Positions 1-8,678 are shown, counted from the first letter of the stretch. The stretch: 64,000 nucleotides of DNA from Brachybacterium ginsengisoli (GCF_002407065.1 NZ_CP023564.1:992001-1056000); one strand, 5' to 3'. Notes: generated by a model from the sequence alone, not told the origin. Numbers and translations are program-made.

Positions 1-546
1 GCCCACCACGGTCACGCCATGGCGCTTGCGGATGTCGGACTCGGCGAGCGTCATGCCCTGCACCTCGCGCGGGGGACGCATCTTCACGATCGCGAAGTCG
101 TCGTCGAACTCGATGAAGTCCATGAGGCGCCCGTTGACCAGGTGCGCGACCCGCTTGCCGGCGTCGGCCTCGGGATAGACCACGTGATGGCAGCCGATGC
201 GCTGGAGGATCCGGCCGTGCGCGGAGGAGATCGCCTTCGCCCAGATCACCGGGTCGCCCAGGTCCACGAGGTTCGCGGCGATCAGCACGCTGGACTCGAT
301 CGTGGTGCCCACGCCGACCACCGCGATGCTGAAGTCGGAGGCGCCGATCTGGTCGAGCACCTCGGGCTGGGTCGCATCGGCTCGGACCACGTGCGTGAGC
401 TGACCGGAGTACTTCTGGACCAGCTCCTCGCTGGTGTCGATCGCGAGCACCTGCGTGCCCAGCTTCTCCAGGGTCAGGGCGATCGACGCGCCGAAGCGTC
501 CGAGCCCGATGACGAGGACTCCCTCGTCGCGCGCTCTGCGTGCCAT
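1..546 (-). CDS. TrkA/KtrA-family potassium uptake regulatory subunit (C-terminus beyond window)
   Basis: The reverse strand reads an N-terminal Rossmann RCK domain beginning MARRARDEGVLVIGLGRFG. The GxGxxG nucleotide-binding motif lies at residues about 14-19 and an acidic residue follows the second strand (LAIDTSEE). This is the cytosolic gating subunit family of Ktr/Trk potassium uptake systems, which binds NAD(H) or adenine nucleotides. The 182 visible codons cover the RCK_N domain and the start of the C-terminal half; the stop lies beyond the left edge. AGGAG stands 5 nt before the ATG at 546. The channel-subunit gene lies 104 bp upstream on the same strand, so the two are probably co-transcribed. 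Confidence 0.88.
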   Translation of the reverse strand, partial: MARRARDEGVLVIGLGRFGASIALTLEKLGTQVLAIDTSEELVQKYSGQLTHVVRADATQPEVLDQIGASDFSIAVVGVGTTIESSVLIAANLVDLGDPVIWAKAISSAHGRILQRIGCHHVVYPEADAGKRVAHLVNGRLMDFIEFDDDFAIVKMRPPREVQGMTLAESDIRKRHGVTVVG

Positions 547-650
547 GTCTGCTCCTCGGGGACGGGCTCGCGGACGGACCGCGAGCAGGGCGGGCACAGT
601 CTAGGTCCTCGTGGGCCGGCCCCGCCCCGCGGCCGGACCACCGGAGGGGA

Positions 651-2066
651 TCAGCCGACGATCGGGCGCTCGTAGGGCAGCTGGACCATGCGCACCCGCG
701 AGCGCACGGCCAGCGCCGCGCCGAGGGTCATCGGCCCGAGGCGACCCATGTACATGCACAGGATCAGCACCCATTTCGCGTCCTCCGGCAGGGACGGCGT
801 GATCCCGGTCGACAGCCCCACGGTGCCGAAGGCGGACAGCGCCTCGAGCAGGGTCTGGTCGAGCGTGTAGGGGGTCATCCGCAGCAGCAGGAAGGTCGCC
901 AGGAACACCACGGTCGCGCTCATGACCAGCACCCCGATCGCCTGACGGATGGTGTCGCGGGGGATGCGGCGGTGGAAGACCTCCACGTCCGGGTTGCCGC
1001 GGATCTCCGCCCAGATCGCGAGCATCAGCAGGGCGAAGGTCGTGACCCGGATGCCGCCGGCGGTCGATCCGGAGCCGCCGCCGATGAACATCAGCATGTC
1101 GATCAGGAGCCGGCTCTCCGCGGTCATCTGCCCCACGTCGATGGTGGAGAACCCGCCGGAGCGGGGCATGACCGAGGCGAACCAGGCGCCGAGCACCTTG
1201 GTGGGCAGCGACCGGTCCCCGAAGGTCGACGGGTTCGACCACTCCAGCGCCAGGATCCCCACGAAGCCGACCGCGGCCAGGAGGGCGGTGGTGGTCAGGG
1301 TGAGCTTCGCGTGCACGCTCCACTTGCGCGGGGTGCGCCACTTCTTCACGACCACCATGATCACCGGGAAGCCCAGCGACCCCACGAACACGGCGAGCCC
1401 GATCGGGATGGTGAAGAACGGATCGGCGACGTACTGCGCCGTGCCCGCGGCCTCCGGCACGAAGCCGGCGTTGTTGAAGGCGCTGATCGCGTAGAAGAGC
1501 CCGAGGAACAGGGACTCCCGGATCCCGTGCTCGGTGATGAACATGTACGGGGTCAGCGCCACGAAGGTGATGAGCTCGAAGAGCGTCGAGGTCACGAGGA
1601 TGACCCTGAGGACCCCGCCCACCTCGGCGAGCCGCTCGGCGCGGGTCTCCTTGGCGGTGATGACGCGCTGGGCGAGTCCCAGGCGGTGCATCACGGACAG
1701 GCTCAGCAGCGAGGCGACGGTCATCATGCCCAGCCCGCCGAGCTTGATCGCGATCATGATGACGGTGAGCCCGAAGGTGGACCAGTGGGTGCCGGTGTCC
1801 ACGGTGACCAGACCGGTCACGCAGATCGCGGAGACGGTGGTGAACAGTGCGTCGGTCAGGTGGGTGCGCTCGCCGGAGACGGTCGCCATGGGCAGCGACA
1901 GCACCACGGTGAACACGCCGATCAGCAGGGTGAACACCCCCAGCGCGATGCGCGCGGGGGTCGCCTTCGTCAGCGAGTGCAGGTACAGCAGCCACTCGGG
2001 CCTGCGCCGACGGGCGCTGAGCGGCCGCGTGCGCGGCGGCAGGGCGCGCTTGCCGGGTGTGCTCAT
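651..2066 (-). CDS. TrkH/KtrB-family potassium channel subunit
   Basis: This is a 471-residue polytopic membrane protein of the TrkH/KtrB family, the ion-conducting partner of the RCK protein downstream. The four M1-P-M2 repeats typical of the family are visible through their filter segments: CVTGLVTVDT, SAFNNAGF, MPRSGGFSTID and FGTVGLSTG, each holding the conserved glycine. The N-terminus is basic (PPRTRPLSARRRRPEW) and cytosolic. I chose ATG at 2066 because AGGAG stands 4 nt upstream and the reading frame further upstream is GC-biased filler without membrane character. Length fits KtrB (about 450) better than TrkH (about 480-500 with a D0 domain). Confidence 0.92.
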   Translation of the reverse strand: MSTPGKRALPPRTRPLSARRRRPEWLLYLHSLTKATPARIALGVFTLLIGVFTVVLSLPMATVSGERTHLTDALFTTVSAICVTGLVTVDTGTHWSTFGLTVIMIAIKLGGLGMMTVASLLSLSVMHRLGLAQRVITAKETRAERLAEVGGVLRVILVTSTLFELITFVALTPYMFITEHGIRESLFLGLFYAISAFNNAGFVPEAAGTAQYVADPFFTIPIGLAVFVGSLGFPVIMVVVKKWRTPRKWSVHAKLTLTTTALLAAVGFVGILALEWSNPSTFGDRSLPTKVLGAWFASVMPRSGGFSTIDVGQMTAESRLLIDMLMFIGGGSGSTAGGIRVTTFALLMLAIWAEIRGNPDVEVFHRRIPRDTIRQAIGVLVMSATVVFLATFLLLRMTPYTLDQTLLEALSAFGTVGLSTGITPSLPEDAKWVLILCMYMGRLGPMTLGAALAVRSRVRMVQLPYERPIVG

Positions 2067-2211
2067 GCTGCTCCTCGCTGCGGTCACCGCGACCGGTGAT
2101 CGCGGTCCGCGGCAGTCTACGACCGTTCCGCGGCCCGTCCTGCTGCTGTGCACGGACACGCGGGCGGACGCCGTCGGACGTGCTCGGTGCTCCCTGAGTA
2201 CGCTTCGGACC

Positions 2212-3489
2212 ATGTCCGATGCCGCACTGCCCTCGCGATCCGCCGCTCCTGCCGACGGCGCCGCCCCGTCGATCCGCACCGGGATCGTCTGGGACGACGC
2301 GCTGTGCGAGTACGACTTCGGCCCCTTCCACCCCATGGCCCCGATCCGACTCACCCTCACCCGGGAGCTCGCCCGCGGCGCCGGTGTGCTGGACCGGCCG
2401 GGGGTCGAGATCCTGCCGGCGCCGGTCGCGAGCGACGAACAGCTCCGGCAGGTGCACGACCCCGAGTACATCGAGGCGGTCAAGCGGGCCTCCCGGCCGA
2501 TGGAGGAGATGACCGCGGAGGAGCTCGACGACCTGATCCGCTTCGGCCTCGGCGGCGACGACGTCCCGCCCTTCCGCGGGATGCACACCGCCTCCGCCCG
2601 GATCCTCGGCGGCTCCCTCGCGGCGGTCGACGCGATCTGCTCGGGCCAGGTGACGCGGGCCGTGAACTTCGCCGGCGGGCTGCACCATGCCAAGCCCTCG
2701 TCGGCCTCCGGGTTCTGCGTCTACAACGACGCCGCCGCCGCGATCCGCCGCGCCCTCGACCAGGGAGAGGAGCGGGTGATGTACGTCGACGTCGACGTCC
2801 ACCACGGCGACGGCGTGGAGAGGATCCTGTGGGACGAGCCGCGCGCCATCACCCTCTCGCTCCACGAGACGGGGGAGCGGCTGTTCCCCGGCACGGGCTT
2901 CGTCCAGGACTCCGGCGGCCCCGGTGCACAGGGCTCCGCGATCAACGTCCCCCTGCCCTCGCGCACCACGGCCGACGAGTGGGTGCGGGCGATCCGCGCC
3001 GTCGTCCCCGCGCTGGTCCGGGCGGTGCGACCCACCCTGCTGGTCACCCAGCACGGCGCCGACACCCACCAGCTCGATCCGCTGGCCGACCTCACGGTCA
3101 CCCTCGAGGCGCAGCGCGAGGTGATGCTCCTGATGCGGGAGCTGGCCGACGAGGTCTGCGACGGGCGCTGGCTCGCCCTCGGCGGCGGCGGCTATGCCGT
3201 GATCGATGTGGTGCCCCGCTCCTGGGGGCACCTCCTCGCGATCGCCACCGGTGAGGCGATCGACGCGGCGGCGCCGCTGCCGGAGGGGTTCGTCGCGGCG
3301 GCGGAGACGGCCCGCGCGGAGCACGGCCTCTCCCCGGAGCCGGGGATCCGCACCTACGGCGACGGACGCCCGCTCGCGGTGCGGGACTGGGCGGGCGGCT
3401 ACGACCCCGAGGACCCTCTGGACCGATCGGTCCAGGCCGCCCGCCGCGGGATCTTCCCCGACTGGGGGCTGGACCCCTACCTGGACTGA
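2212..3489 (+). CDS. acetoin utilization deacetylase AcuC-like (class I histone deacetylase fold)
   Basis: The 425-residue product has the zinc-dependent arginase/deacetylase fold. Visible motifs are GGLHHA at about residues 154-159 (catalytic histidine pair), VDVDVHHGDG at about 190-200 (zinc-binding Asp and His), QHGADTHQLDP at about 279-289 (second zinc Asp) and GGGGY at about 323-327 (transition-state Tyr). In Bacillus AcuC removes acetyl groups from acetyl-CoA synthetase. No acsA or acetoin genes flank it here, so the substrate is unproven. The ATG at 2212 lies 7 nt after a TACGCT hexamer, the leaderless geometry common in this window. The 3' end overlaps a convergent small gene by 13 bp. 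Confidence 0.9.
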   Translation: MSDAALPSRSAAPADGAAPSIRTGIVWDDALCEYDFGPFHPMAPIRLTLTRELARGAGVLDRPGVEILPAPVASDEQLRQVHDPEYIEAVKRASRPMEEMTAEELDDLIRFGLGGDDVPPFRGMHTASARILGGSLAAVDAICSGQVTRAVNFAGGLHHAKPSSASGFCVYNDAAAAIRRALDQGEERVMYVDVDVHHGDGVERILWDEPRAITLSLHETGERLFPGTGFVQDSGGPGAQGSAINVPLPSRTTADEWVRAIRAVVPALVRAVRPTLLVTQHGADTHQLDPLADLTVTLEAQREVMLLMRELADEVCDGRWLALGGGGYAVIDVVPRSWGHLLAIATGEAIDAAAPLPEGFVAAAETARAEHGLSPEPGIRTYGDGRPLAVRDWAGGYDPEDPLDRSVQAARRGIFPDWGLDPYLD

Positions 3490-3728
3490 GGCGGGAGCGC
3501 CGGTGCACGCGAGCCGGCTCGTGCGAGCACCAGAGCGATCGCCGTGCAGAGCATGCACAGCAGCGGGAACGGGTCCCCGTAGCCGAAGAGGTACGGCGAG
3601 AACCAGGGCTCCAGGGAGACGAAGGATCGGTCGGTGTCCGGGGGCGGTATCCATCGCACCTGCCAGGTGGGCAGCGACGTGACGACCAGGGCGCCGAGCA
3701 GCAGCACCACGGAGACCACCCTGCGCAT
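3477..3728 (-). CDS. small two-helix membrane protein, function unknown
   Basis: An 83-residue reading frame with two hydrophobic stretches, RVVSVVLLLGALVVTSLP near the N-terminus and LLCMLCTAIALVLA near the C-terminus, separated by a polar loop with WIPPPDTDRSF. That arrangement looks like a genuine two-pass membrane protein rather than an antisense shadow, because it fills the gap between acuC and the next gene and only overlaps acuC by its last 13 bp. I see no clear ribosome binding site and do not recognise a family. Confidence 0.5.
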   Translation of the reverse strand: MRRVVSVVLLLGALVVTSLPTWQVRWIPPPDTDRSFVSLEPWFSPYLFGYGDPFPLLCMLCTAIALVLARAGSRAPALPPQSR

Positions 3729-3872
3729 CGTCGCCACGTCGGAACGGTACCGGGCTGGTCCACGCAGGGGGGTCCGCTGCGCGCGAAAGCGCCCCTGCGG
3801 GACCCCCGCCTGCGACAATGACGCCGAAGCCCCGTCCTCCGGGGCCGATCGTCTGACCCATCGGGAGCTGAC

Positions 3873-5627
3873 ATGACGAACCGGACCACGCAGGTCCTCG
3901 ACGCCTTCGCCGAGCATCTGCGCGCCCTCGAGCTGCCCCTGCCCGTGGAGGGCGCGGAGCAGGCGCGCGCGGAGTCCGCCGCAGCGCTGTCGCAGCTCAG
4001 CGACCATGTGGTGCCGCGGCTCGACTCGCTGGACGCCCCGCTGCTGGTGGTGATCGGCGGCTCCACCGGCGCCGGCAAGTCCACCCTGGTCAACGCCCTG
4101 GTGGGCCGCCCCGTGAGCCGCTCCGGCGCTATCCGCCCCACCACACGGCGTCCCGTGCTGCTGCACCATCCCCTCGACGAGCCCTGGTTCACGGGGAGCC
4201 GCATCCTGCCGGGCCTGGCCCGGGTCCGTGCGGGGCAGCGGCGCGATCCCGAGGCACCCGGCAGCCGGGACACGACCGGGGACGTGGATCCCGCGACCTC
4301 CCTCGAGCTGCACGCCGAGGACCGCATCCCGCAGGGCCTCGCCCTGCTGGACGCCCCGGACATCGACTCGGTCGCGATCGGGAACCGGGAGCTGGCCCGT
4401 CAGCTGCTGCGCGCGGCGGACCTGTGGCTGTTCGTCACCACCGCCAACCGCTATGCGGACGCAGTGCCGTGGGAGGTGCTGCGCACGGCCGCCGAGCGGG
4501 ACGTGACCGTGGACGTGGTGATGAACCGGATCCCCGATCGCGAGGGCGTCTCCGAGGAGCTCGCCGAGGACCTCCGCGGCATGCTCGAGCGCCAGGGCGT
4601 CGAGGTGAACCGCCTGTTCCTGGTCCCCGAGACGGACATCGACGAGGAGGGGATGCTCCCGCCCGCCGCCATCGCCGAGCTGCAGGAGCACTTCACCCGC
4701 CTCGCGGCCGACGGGGACGGGCGCGGCAAGATCGCGCGGCGCACCCTCGCCGGGGCGGTCGACGGGCTCTCCGGCTCCGCCGCGCGGATCGCCGAGCACG
4801 CCACCGTGCAGGACGCCGAGCGCGAGCGGCTGCGCGAGCAGGCGGTCTCCTCCTTCTCCGGGGCCCGTGAACGGATCGACGACGCGCTCGGCGACGGATC
4901 GCTGCTGCGCGGCGAGGTGCTCGCCCGCTGGCAGGACGTGGTGGGGACCGGAGAGTTCTTCCGCGGTCTGGAGAGCTTCGTGACCCGGGCCCGCGACCGC
5001 ATCGGCCAGGCGGTCAGCGGCAGGCCCGCCCCGGCGGTCGCCGCCGAGCAGGCGCTGGGCACCGGCCTGGTGCACGTGGTCATCGACGAGACCGCCCGCG
5101 GTGCGGAGCGGGCGGACGCCGCCTGGCGCTCCACCCCCGCCGGGCGTCACCTCGCCGAGGGCCAGGACCTCTCCCGCCTCCCCGACGGCTACTCGGAGGA
5201 GGTCTCCGCCGCGATCCGCGCCTGGCAGGGCGACGTCCTCGAGCTGGTCCGCGCGGAGGGCGCCGACCGTCGCACGAAGGCGCGGCTGCTCTCGCTGGGC
5301 GTCAACGCCGTCGGCGTCGCCCTGATGGTGGTGGTGTTCGCCTCCACCGCCTTCGTCCCCACCGGCCTCGAGGTCGGAGCCGGCGCCGCGACCGCGGTGG
5401 TCGGTCAGAAGCTGCTGGAGACGATCTTCGGCGACGAGGCGGTGCGCCGCATGGCCGCCGTCGCCCGCGAGCGCCTCACCGCCCGGCTCGACGCCCTGGT
5501 CGCCGATCGCTCGCACCTCTTCCTCGATCGTCTCGACGCCCTCGGCGAGGAGGGCTCCGCCGCCCAGCTGGACGAGGACGCCCAGGCGCTCGCCCAGCTC
5601 GCCCACGACATCCGGGAGGACGCATGA
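3873..5627 (+). CDS. membrane-associated GTPase, first of a coupled pair (dynamin-like/GTPase family)
   Basis: This 584-residue protein has a G domain with P-loop GSTGAGKST at about residues 63-71, a switch-I threonine candidate in RPTTRRP, a G3-like LDAPDIDSV at about 157-165 (D-x-P-D in place of DxxG) and a degenerate G4, VVMNRIPDR, at about 213. The middle is charged and helical. A hydrophobic segment (VNAVGVALMVVVFASTAFVPTG) at about 476-497 would anchor it to the membrane, followed by a helical tail. GGGAG precedes the ATG. Its stop overlaps the next gene's start as ATGA, so the two GTPases are translated together. The family resembles bacterial dynamin-like or ribosome-binding-type GTPases annotated in actinobacteria; the function is unknown. 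Confidence 0.82.
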   Translation: MTNRTTQVLDAFAEHLRALELPLPVEGAEQARAESAAALSQLSDHVVPRLDSLDAPLLVVIGGSTGAGKSTLVNALVGRPVSRSGAIRPTTRRPVLLHHPLDEPWFTGSRILPGLARVRAGQRRDPEAPGSRDTTGDVDPATSLELHAEDRIPQGLALLDAPDIDSVAIGNRELARQLLRAADLWLFVTTANRYADAVPWEVLRTAAERDVTVDVVMNRIPDREGVSEELAEDLRGMLERQGVEVNRLFLVPETDIDEEGMLPPAAIAELQEHFTRLAADGDGRGKIARRTLAGAVDGLSGSAARIAEHATVQDAERERLREQAVSSFSGARERIDDALGDGSLLRGEVLARWQDVVGTGEFFRGLESFVTRARDRIGQAVSGRPAPAVAAEQALGTGLVHVVIDETARGAERADAAWRSTPAGRHLAEGQDLSRLPDGYSEEVSAAIRAWQGDVLELVRAEGADRRTKARLLSLGVNAVGVALMVVVFASTAFVPTGLEVGAGAATAVVGQKLLETIFGDEAVRRMAAVARERLTARLDALVADRSHLFLDRLDALGEEGSAAQLDEDAQALAQLAHDIREDA

Positions 5628-7324
5628 CGCCCCTGCTGAGCCGCGCCCCGAAGGGCCCGGCCCCGCTGGCCGAGCGGATCGACGCGCTCGAGCACGCGAC
5701 CTCGCTGCTCGAGGGCGTCGTCCCCGAGCGGGTCCTCGAGGAGTCCCAGGGGGTCCTCGAACGCATCGACAGCCGCCGCGCGCTCTCGGCCGAGCACACC
5801 GTGATCGGTCTCTTCGGAGCCACCGGATCGGGCAAGTCCACCCTGATCAACGCCCTGGTCGGCACAGAGATCAGCCGAGCGGCGGTGCGTCGCCCCACCA
5901 CCTCCGCACCGGTCGCGGCAGTGGTGGGCGATCGCGGCAGCGACGCCCTGCTGGACTGGCTCGAGGTCGAGGAGCGCCATCAGCTCGACGGCACGGACAC
6001 CGCGCTCGTCGAGGCAGCCCGCACACCGCCGTCCGGTCGCCGGGCACGGCGGGAGGCGGAGCGCACCGGCACGGGCGTCCCCGGCATGGTGCTGCTGGAC
6101 CTGCCCGATCTCGACTCGGTCGAGCGCGCCAACCGCGACATCGCCGAGCGGATGACGGGCCTGGTCGACGTCATCGTGTGGGTGACGGATCCGCAGAAGT
6201 ACGCCGACGCCGTCATCCACCAGGAGTTCGTGCGTCCCTTCGCCGGGCACGACGCGGTCACCGTGCTCGTGCTCAACCAGATCGACCGGGTGCGGCCGGC
6301 GGAGCGCGAGCCCGTGCTCGCCTCCCTGCGCTCCCTCGCCCTCGCCGACGGGCTCGAGAGCGCGCCCGTGCTCGCGACCTCCGCGAGCACCGGCGACGGG
6401 GTCGGGGAGCTGCGCCAGCACCTCGTCACGATCGCCCGCGGCCGCGAGGCCATCGCCTCCCGCCATCGCGCCGACGTGCGCGGGGCCGCCGAGTCCCTGC
6501 AGGAGGCGGCGGACCCGACGGGCATGGCCGAGGCTCCCGCCCCGCATGACGTCGACGTCCTGGTCGAGGATCTCTCCACGGCCGCCCGGGTCGAGCCGGT
6601 CTCCCGCGCCGTCGGCGCCTCGTATCGCTTCCGGGCCGCCGGGAAGGTGGGCTGGCCGCCGCTGCGCTGGGCCCGCCGCCTGCGCCCTGATCCGCTCAGC
6701 AGGCTCGGCATCGGTCGGGGGAGCGACGGCGAGGGGCTCGAGCGCACCTCGCTGCCGGAGGCCGATCCCGCCGCCCGTGCACGCGCCTCCGGCGGGGTGC
6801 GCCGATTCGCCGATGCCGCCTCCGCCGGCGGCAGCGATCCCTGGCGCGCGGCGGTGCGCGATGCCGCCCGCTCCGAGGAGGACTCGCTGCCCGATGCGCT
6901 GGACCAGGCGGTCGCCGGGGCCGATCTGCACGCCAGGAGCACCTCGTGGTGGTGGCCGGTGCTCGATGTCCTGCAGTGGCTCGCCGTGCTCACCTGGGTG
7001 GTGGGCCTCGGCTGGCTCGGGCTGAACGCGCTGCTCGCCTTCCTGGGCGTGCCTCCGCCGCCGATGCCGATGGTCGAGGACCTGTGGATCCCGATCCCGC
7101 TGCCCACGGTGATGATGGTGGTGGGGATCGCCGCCGGGATCCTGATCGGTGTGGCCGGCGGGGCGATCGCCGCCCTCGTGGGCCTCTGGCATCGGCGCCG
7201 GGCCCGTCGGGTGCTGACCGCCCGTGTGCGGGCCGTGGCGGACGAGCGCGTCGTCGCCGCCGTCGCCGCCGAGCTGTCCCTCGCGCGCGATGCTGCGAGA
7301 GATCTCGCACTCGCTCGTGGGTGA
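5624..7324 (+). CDS. membrane-anchored GTPase, second of the pair
   Basis: The 566-residue product has P-loop GATGSGKST at about residues 65-73, G2-like RRPTTSAP, G3-like LDLPDLDSVERAN at about 158 and a good G4, LNQIDR, at about 216. Two hydrophobic hairpins near the C-terminus (about 441-478 and 494-522, the latter LPTVMMVVGIAAGILIGVAGGAIAALVGL) would place the G domain in the cytosol with a C-terminal anchor. It shares layout with the preceding protein but is only weakly similar in the G domain and has a more intact G4, so the pair could work as a heteromer. It starts within the ATGA overlap. No terminator separates the pair. Confidence 0.82.
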   Translation: MTPLLSRAPKGPAPLAERIDALEHATSLLEGVVPERVLEESQGVLERIDSRRALSAEHTVIGLFGATGSGKSTLINALVGTEISRAAVRRPTTSAPVAAVVGDRGSDALLDWLEVEERHQLDGTDTALVEAARTPPSGRRARREAERTGTGVPGMVLLDLPDLDSVERANRDIAERMTGLVDVIVWVTDPQKYADAVIHQEFVRPFAGHDAVTVLVLNQIDRVRPAEREPVLASLRSLALADGLESAPVLATSASTGDGVGELRQHLVTIARGREAIASRHRADVRGAAESLQEAADPTGMAEAPAPHDVDVLVEDLSTAARVEPVSRAVGASYRFRAAGKVGWPPLRWARRLRPDPLSRLGIGRGSDGEGLERTSLPEADPAARARASGGVRRFADAASAGGSDPWRAAVRDAARSEEDSLPDALDQAVAGADLHARSTSWWWPVLDVLQWLAVLTWVVGLGWLGLNALLAFLGVPPPPMPMVEDLWIPIPLPTVMMVVGIAAGILIGVAGGAIAALVGLWHRRRARRVLTARVRAVADERVVAAVAAELSLARDAARDLALARG

Positions 7325-7342
7325 GGGCTCGGGAGGGCAGTG

Positions 7343-7348
7343 TAGAAT
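7343..7348 (+). promoter_or_regulatory. possible -10 element for bS22
   Basis: TAGAAT preceded directly by TG, about 115 nt before the bS22 start. No convincing -35 is present, so this is tentative. Confidence 0.3.
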
Positions 7349-7463
7349 GGCTGGTCGACCGTGGCGTCGGGCCCGCACGAGTACCGTGCAGTCTCCGCGG
7401 GCCGCGCATACTTGATCCGCTGCACCATCCCGCAGGCGAGAGCCTGCAGAACAGAGGCAACCT

Positions 7464-7562
7464 ATGGGTTCTGTCGTCAAGAAGCGACGCAAGCGCATGT
7501 CCAAGAAGAAGCACCGCAAGCAGCTTCGCAAGACGCGTCACCAGCGTCGCAACAAGAAGTGA
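7464..7562 (+). CDS. small ribosomal subunit protein bS22 (AURKAIP1/COX24 domain)
   Basis: This 32-residue, extremely basic peptide (MGSVVKKRRKRMSKKKHRKQ...) matches in length and sequence the actinobacterial bS22 seen in mycobacterial ribosome structures, a member of the AURKAIP1/COX24 domain family. It binds 16S rRNA near the decoding side of the 30S subunit. GAGG lies 7 nt before the ATG. The gene stands alone, with a 139-bp untranslated gap before it and a perfect hairpin 15 nt after its stop. It is short enough to be missed by default gene callers. Confidence 0.9.
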   Translation: MGSVVKKRRKRMSKKKHRKQLRKTRHQRRNKK

Positions 7563-7577
7563 TCGCTGCGTGATGCA

Positions 7578-7609
7578 CATCGGCCCCCGCCGCAAGGCGG
7601 GGGCCGATG
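7578..7609. terminator. bidirectional terminator between bS22 and glutaredoxin gene
   Basis: A perfect 14-bp stem (CATCGGCCCCCGCC and its complement) closed by a GCAA tetraloop at 7592-7595. It sits between convergent genes and can serve both. There is no long T run, as usual in GC-rich actinobacteria. Confidence 0.85.
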
Positions 7610-7627
7610 CATGTCTCGGAGGTCTGC

Positions 7628-7933
7628 TCAGGCGCGGCCGGTCAGGCGGCGCCACCAGGGCCGGCGCGAGAGCGCGGCACGCAGCTGCGGCCCGTCCACG
7701 CGGTACTTCGCGTGCACCGCGCCGTCCACGATGATCACGGGCACGTCGTAGTCCCAGTCGGCCTGCAGGGCCGGGTCCTCGTCGATGTCCCGCACCTCCA
7801 CGGTGGAGCCGACGCGATCGGCCTCGGCCCGCACCAGGGGCAGGGCCTCGTCGCACAGATGGCAGCCCTCGCGCGTGAGGTAGAGGACGCGGGCGTCCGG
7901 GTCACGGGGGGAGGGGATGCGCGGTGCGGTCAT
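7628..7933 (-). CDS. glutaredoxin/thioredoxin-like family protein
   Basis: This 101-residue protein has a thioredoxin fold beginning RVLYLTREGCHLCDEA. The CHLC redox motif is at about residues 24-27, and the cis-proline segment VPVIIVDG is at about 65-72. Members are thought to act as thiol-disulfide reductases or mycothiol-linked redoxins; the partner is not evident here. The ATG at 7933 is preceded by TAGGGT with 7 nt spacing, so it is probably leaderless. It is convergent with bS22 and downstream of yceI on the same strand. Confidence 0.85.
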   Translation of the reverse strand: MTAPRIPSPRDPDARVLYLTREGCHLCDEALPLVRAEADRVGSTVEVRDIDEDPALQADWDYDVPVIIVDGAVHAKYRVDGPQLRAALSRRPWWRRLTGRA

Positions 7934-7940
7934 GGGTCGA

Positions 7941-7946
7941 ACCCTA
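7941..7946 (-). promoter_or_regulatory. leaderless-type -10 for glutaredoxin gene
   Basis: TAGGGT on the minus strand, 7 nt before the ATG at 7933. Confidence 0.5.
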
Positions 7947-7976
7947 TCGGGAGGTCAGGGCGAGTTCGGGACGAGG

Positions 7977-8007
7977 ACGGGCCGCCCGCATGCTGCGGAC
8001 GGCCCGT
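7977..8007 (-). terminator. terminator of the yceI gene
   Basis: A 14-bp stem with a 3-nt loop. Read as minus-strand RNA it contains a single U.G wobble; read as plus-strand RNA the same position is a C.A mismatch, so it is stronger in the sense direction. Confidence 0.7.
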
Positions 8008-8059
8008 CGGATGCTCCTCGCATCGGTGCCCAGGGCGCAGTGCGCCGCGGGCGCCAGGT

Positions 8060-8590
8060 TCAGGCGGCGGTCGGCGCCGTGAACTCGGCCTCGATCGAGA
8101 TCTTGACCTCGTCGGCGACCAGCACGCCGCCGGCCTCGAGGGCGGCGTTCCAGGTCAGGCCGAACTCCTTGCGGGAGATCTTGGTCTCGCCGGTGAAGCC
8201 CGCACGGTAGATGCCGAAGGGATCGGTGGCCGCGCCCTCGTAGGTGAAGTCCAGGGTGACGGGCTTGGTGATGTCGCGGATGGTGAGGTCGCCGGTGAGG
8301 GTGTCGCCCTCGACCTTGGTGGAGACGAAGCGGATCTCCGGGAAGGTCTCCGCGTCGAAGAAGTCGCCGCTGCGCAGGTGGTTGTCGCGATCGGAGTTCG
8401 AGGTGCTGATCGACTCGGTCTTCAGAGTGGCGGCGAAGGAGAGGTTCTCGCCGCCCTCGCCGACCTCGAGGGCGCCCTCGACGTCGGTGAACTGGCCGCG
8501 GGCCTTGGAGATGCCGGCGTGACGCACGGTGAAGCTCGCGGAGGTGTGCGAGGCGTCGAGGGTCCAGGTGCCGGGGGTGAGGTCGTTCAT
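8060..8590 (-). CDS. YceI-family lipid/isoprenoid-binding protein
   Basis: The 176-residue product shows the YceI lipocalin-like beta barrel signature: it opens GTWTLDASHTSASFTVRHAGISKARGQF, and contains DFFDAETFPEIRF and LTIRDITKPVTLDF. The family binds amphiphilic or polyisoprenoid ligands. No signal peptide is present, so this copy should be cytosolic, unlike Escherichia coli YceI. GGAG stands 6 nt before the ATG at 8590. It diverges from a MarR regulator across a 123-bp AT-richer region, an arrangement that suggests the regulator controls it. Confidence 0.9.
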   Translation of the reverse strand: MNDLTPGTWTLDASHTSASFTVRHAGISKARGQFTDVEGALEVGEGGENLSFAATLKTESISTSNSDRDNHLRSGDFFDAETFPEIRFVSTKVEGDTLTGDLTIRDITKPVTLDFTYEGAATDPFGIYRAGFTGETKISRKEFGLTWNAALEAGGVLVADEVKISIEAEFTAPTAA

Positions 8591-8649
8591 CGGTGTCTCC
8601 TTGAGAAGATCGGGGTGCCGGTCGGCCGAAGCGGCCACCGAACTCTTGC

Positions 8650-8678
8650 TTGAAATGTAAACTAAACTGCGGGATGAT
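8650..8678 (+). promoter_or_regulatory. promoter of the marR gene and probable operator of the yceI/marR pair
   Basis: TTGAAA (8650-8655), 17-nt spacer, GATGAT (8673-8678). The spacer GTAAACTAAAC is an AT-rich island in a GC-rich background and reads GTTTA-GTTTA on the other strand, where a -10-like TACATT for yceI also overlaps it. A MarR dimer binding here could repress both genes. Confidence 0.6.

Noticed and set aside
601-3861. 1086-codon reverse frame spanning KtrB, AcuC and beyond
   Set aside because: It crosses several real genes in the wrong frame and has Arg/Pro/Gly/Ala-rich composition typical of GC-rich shadow frames.
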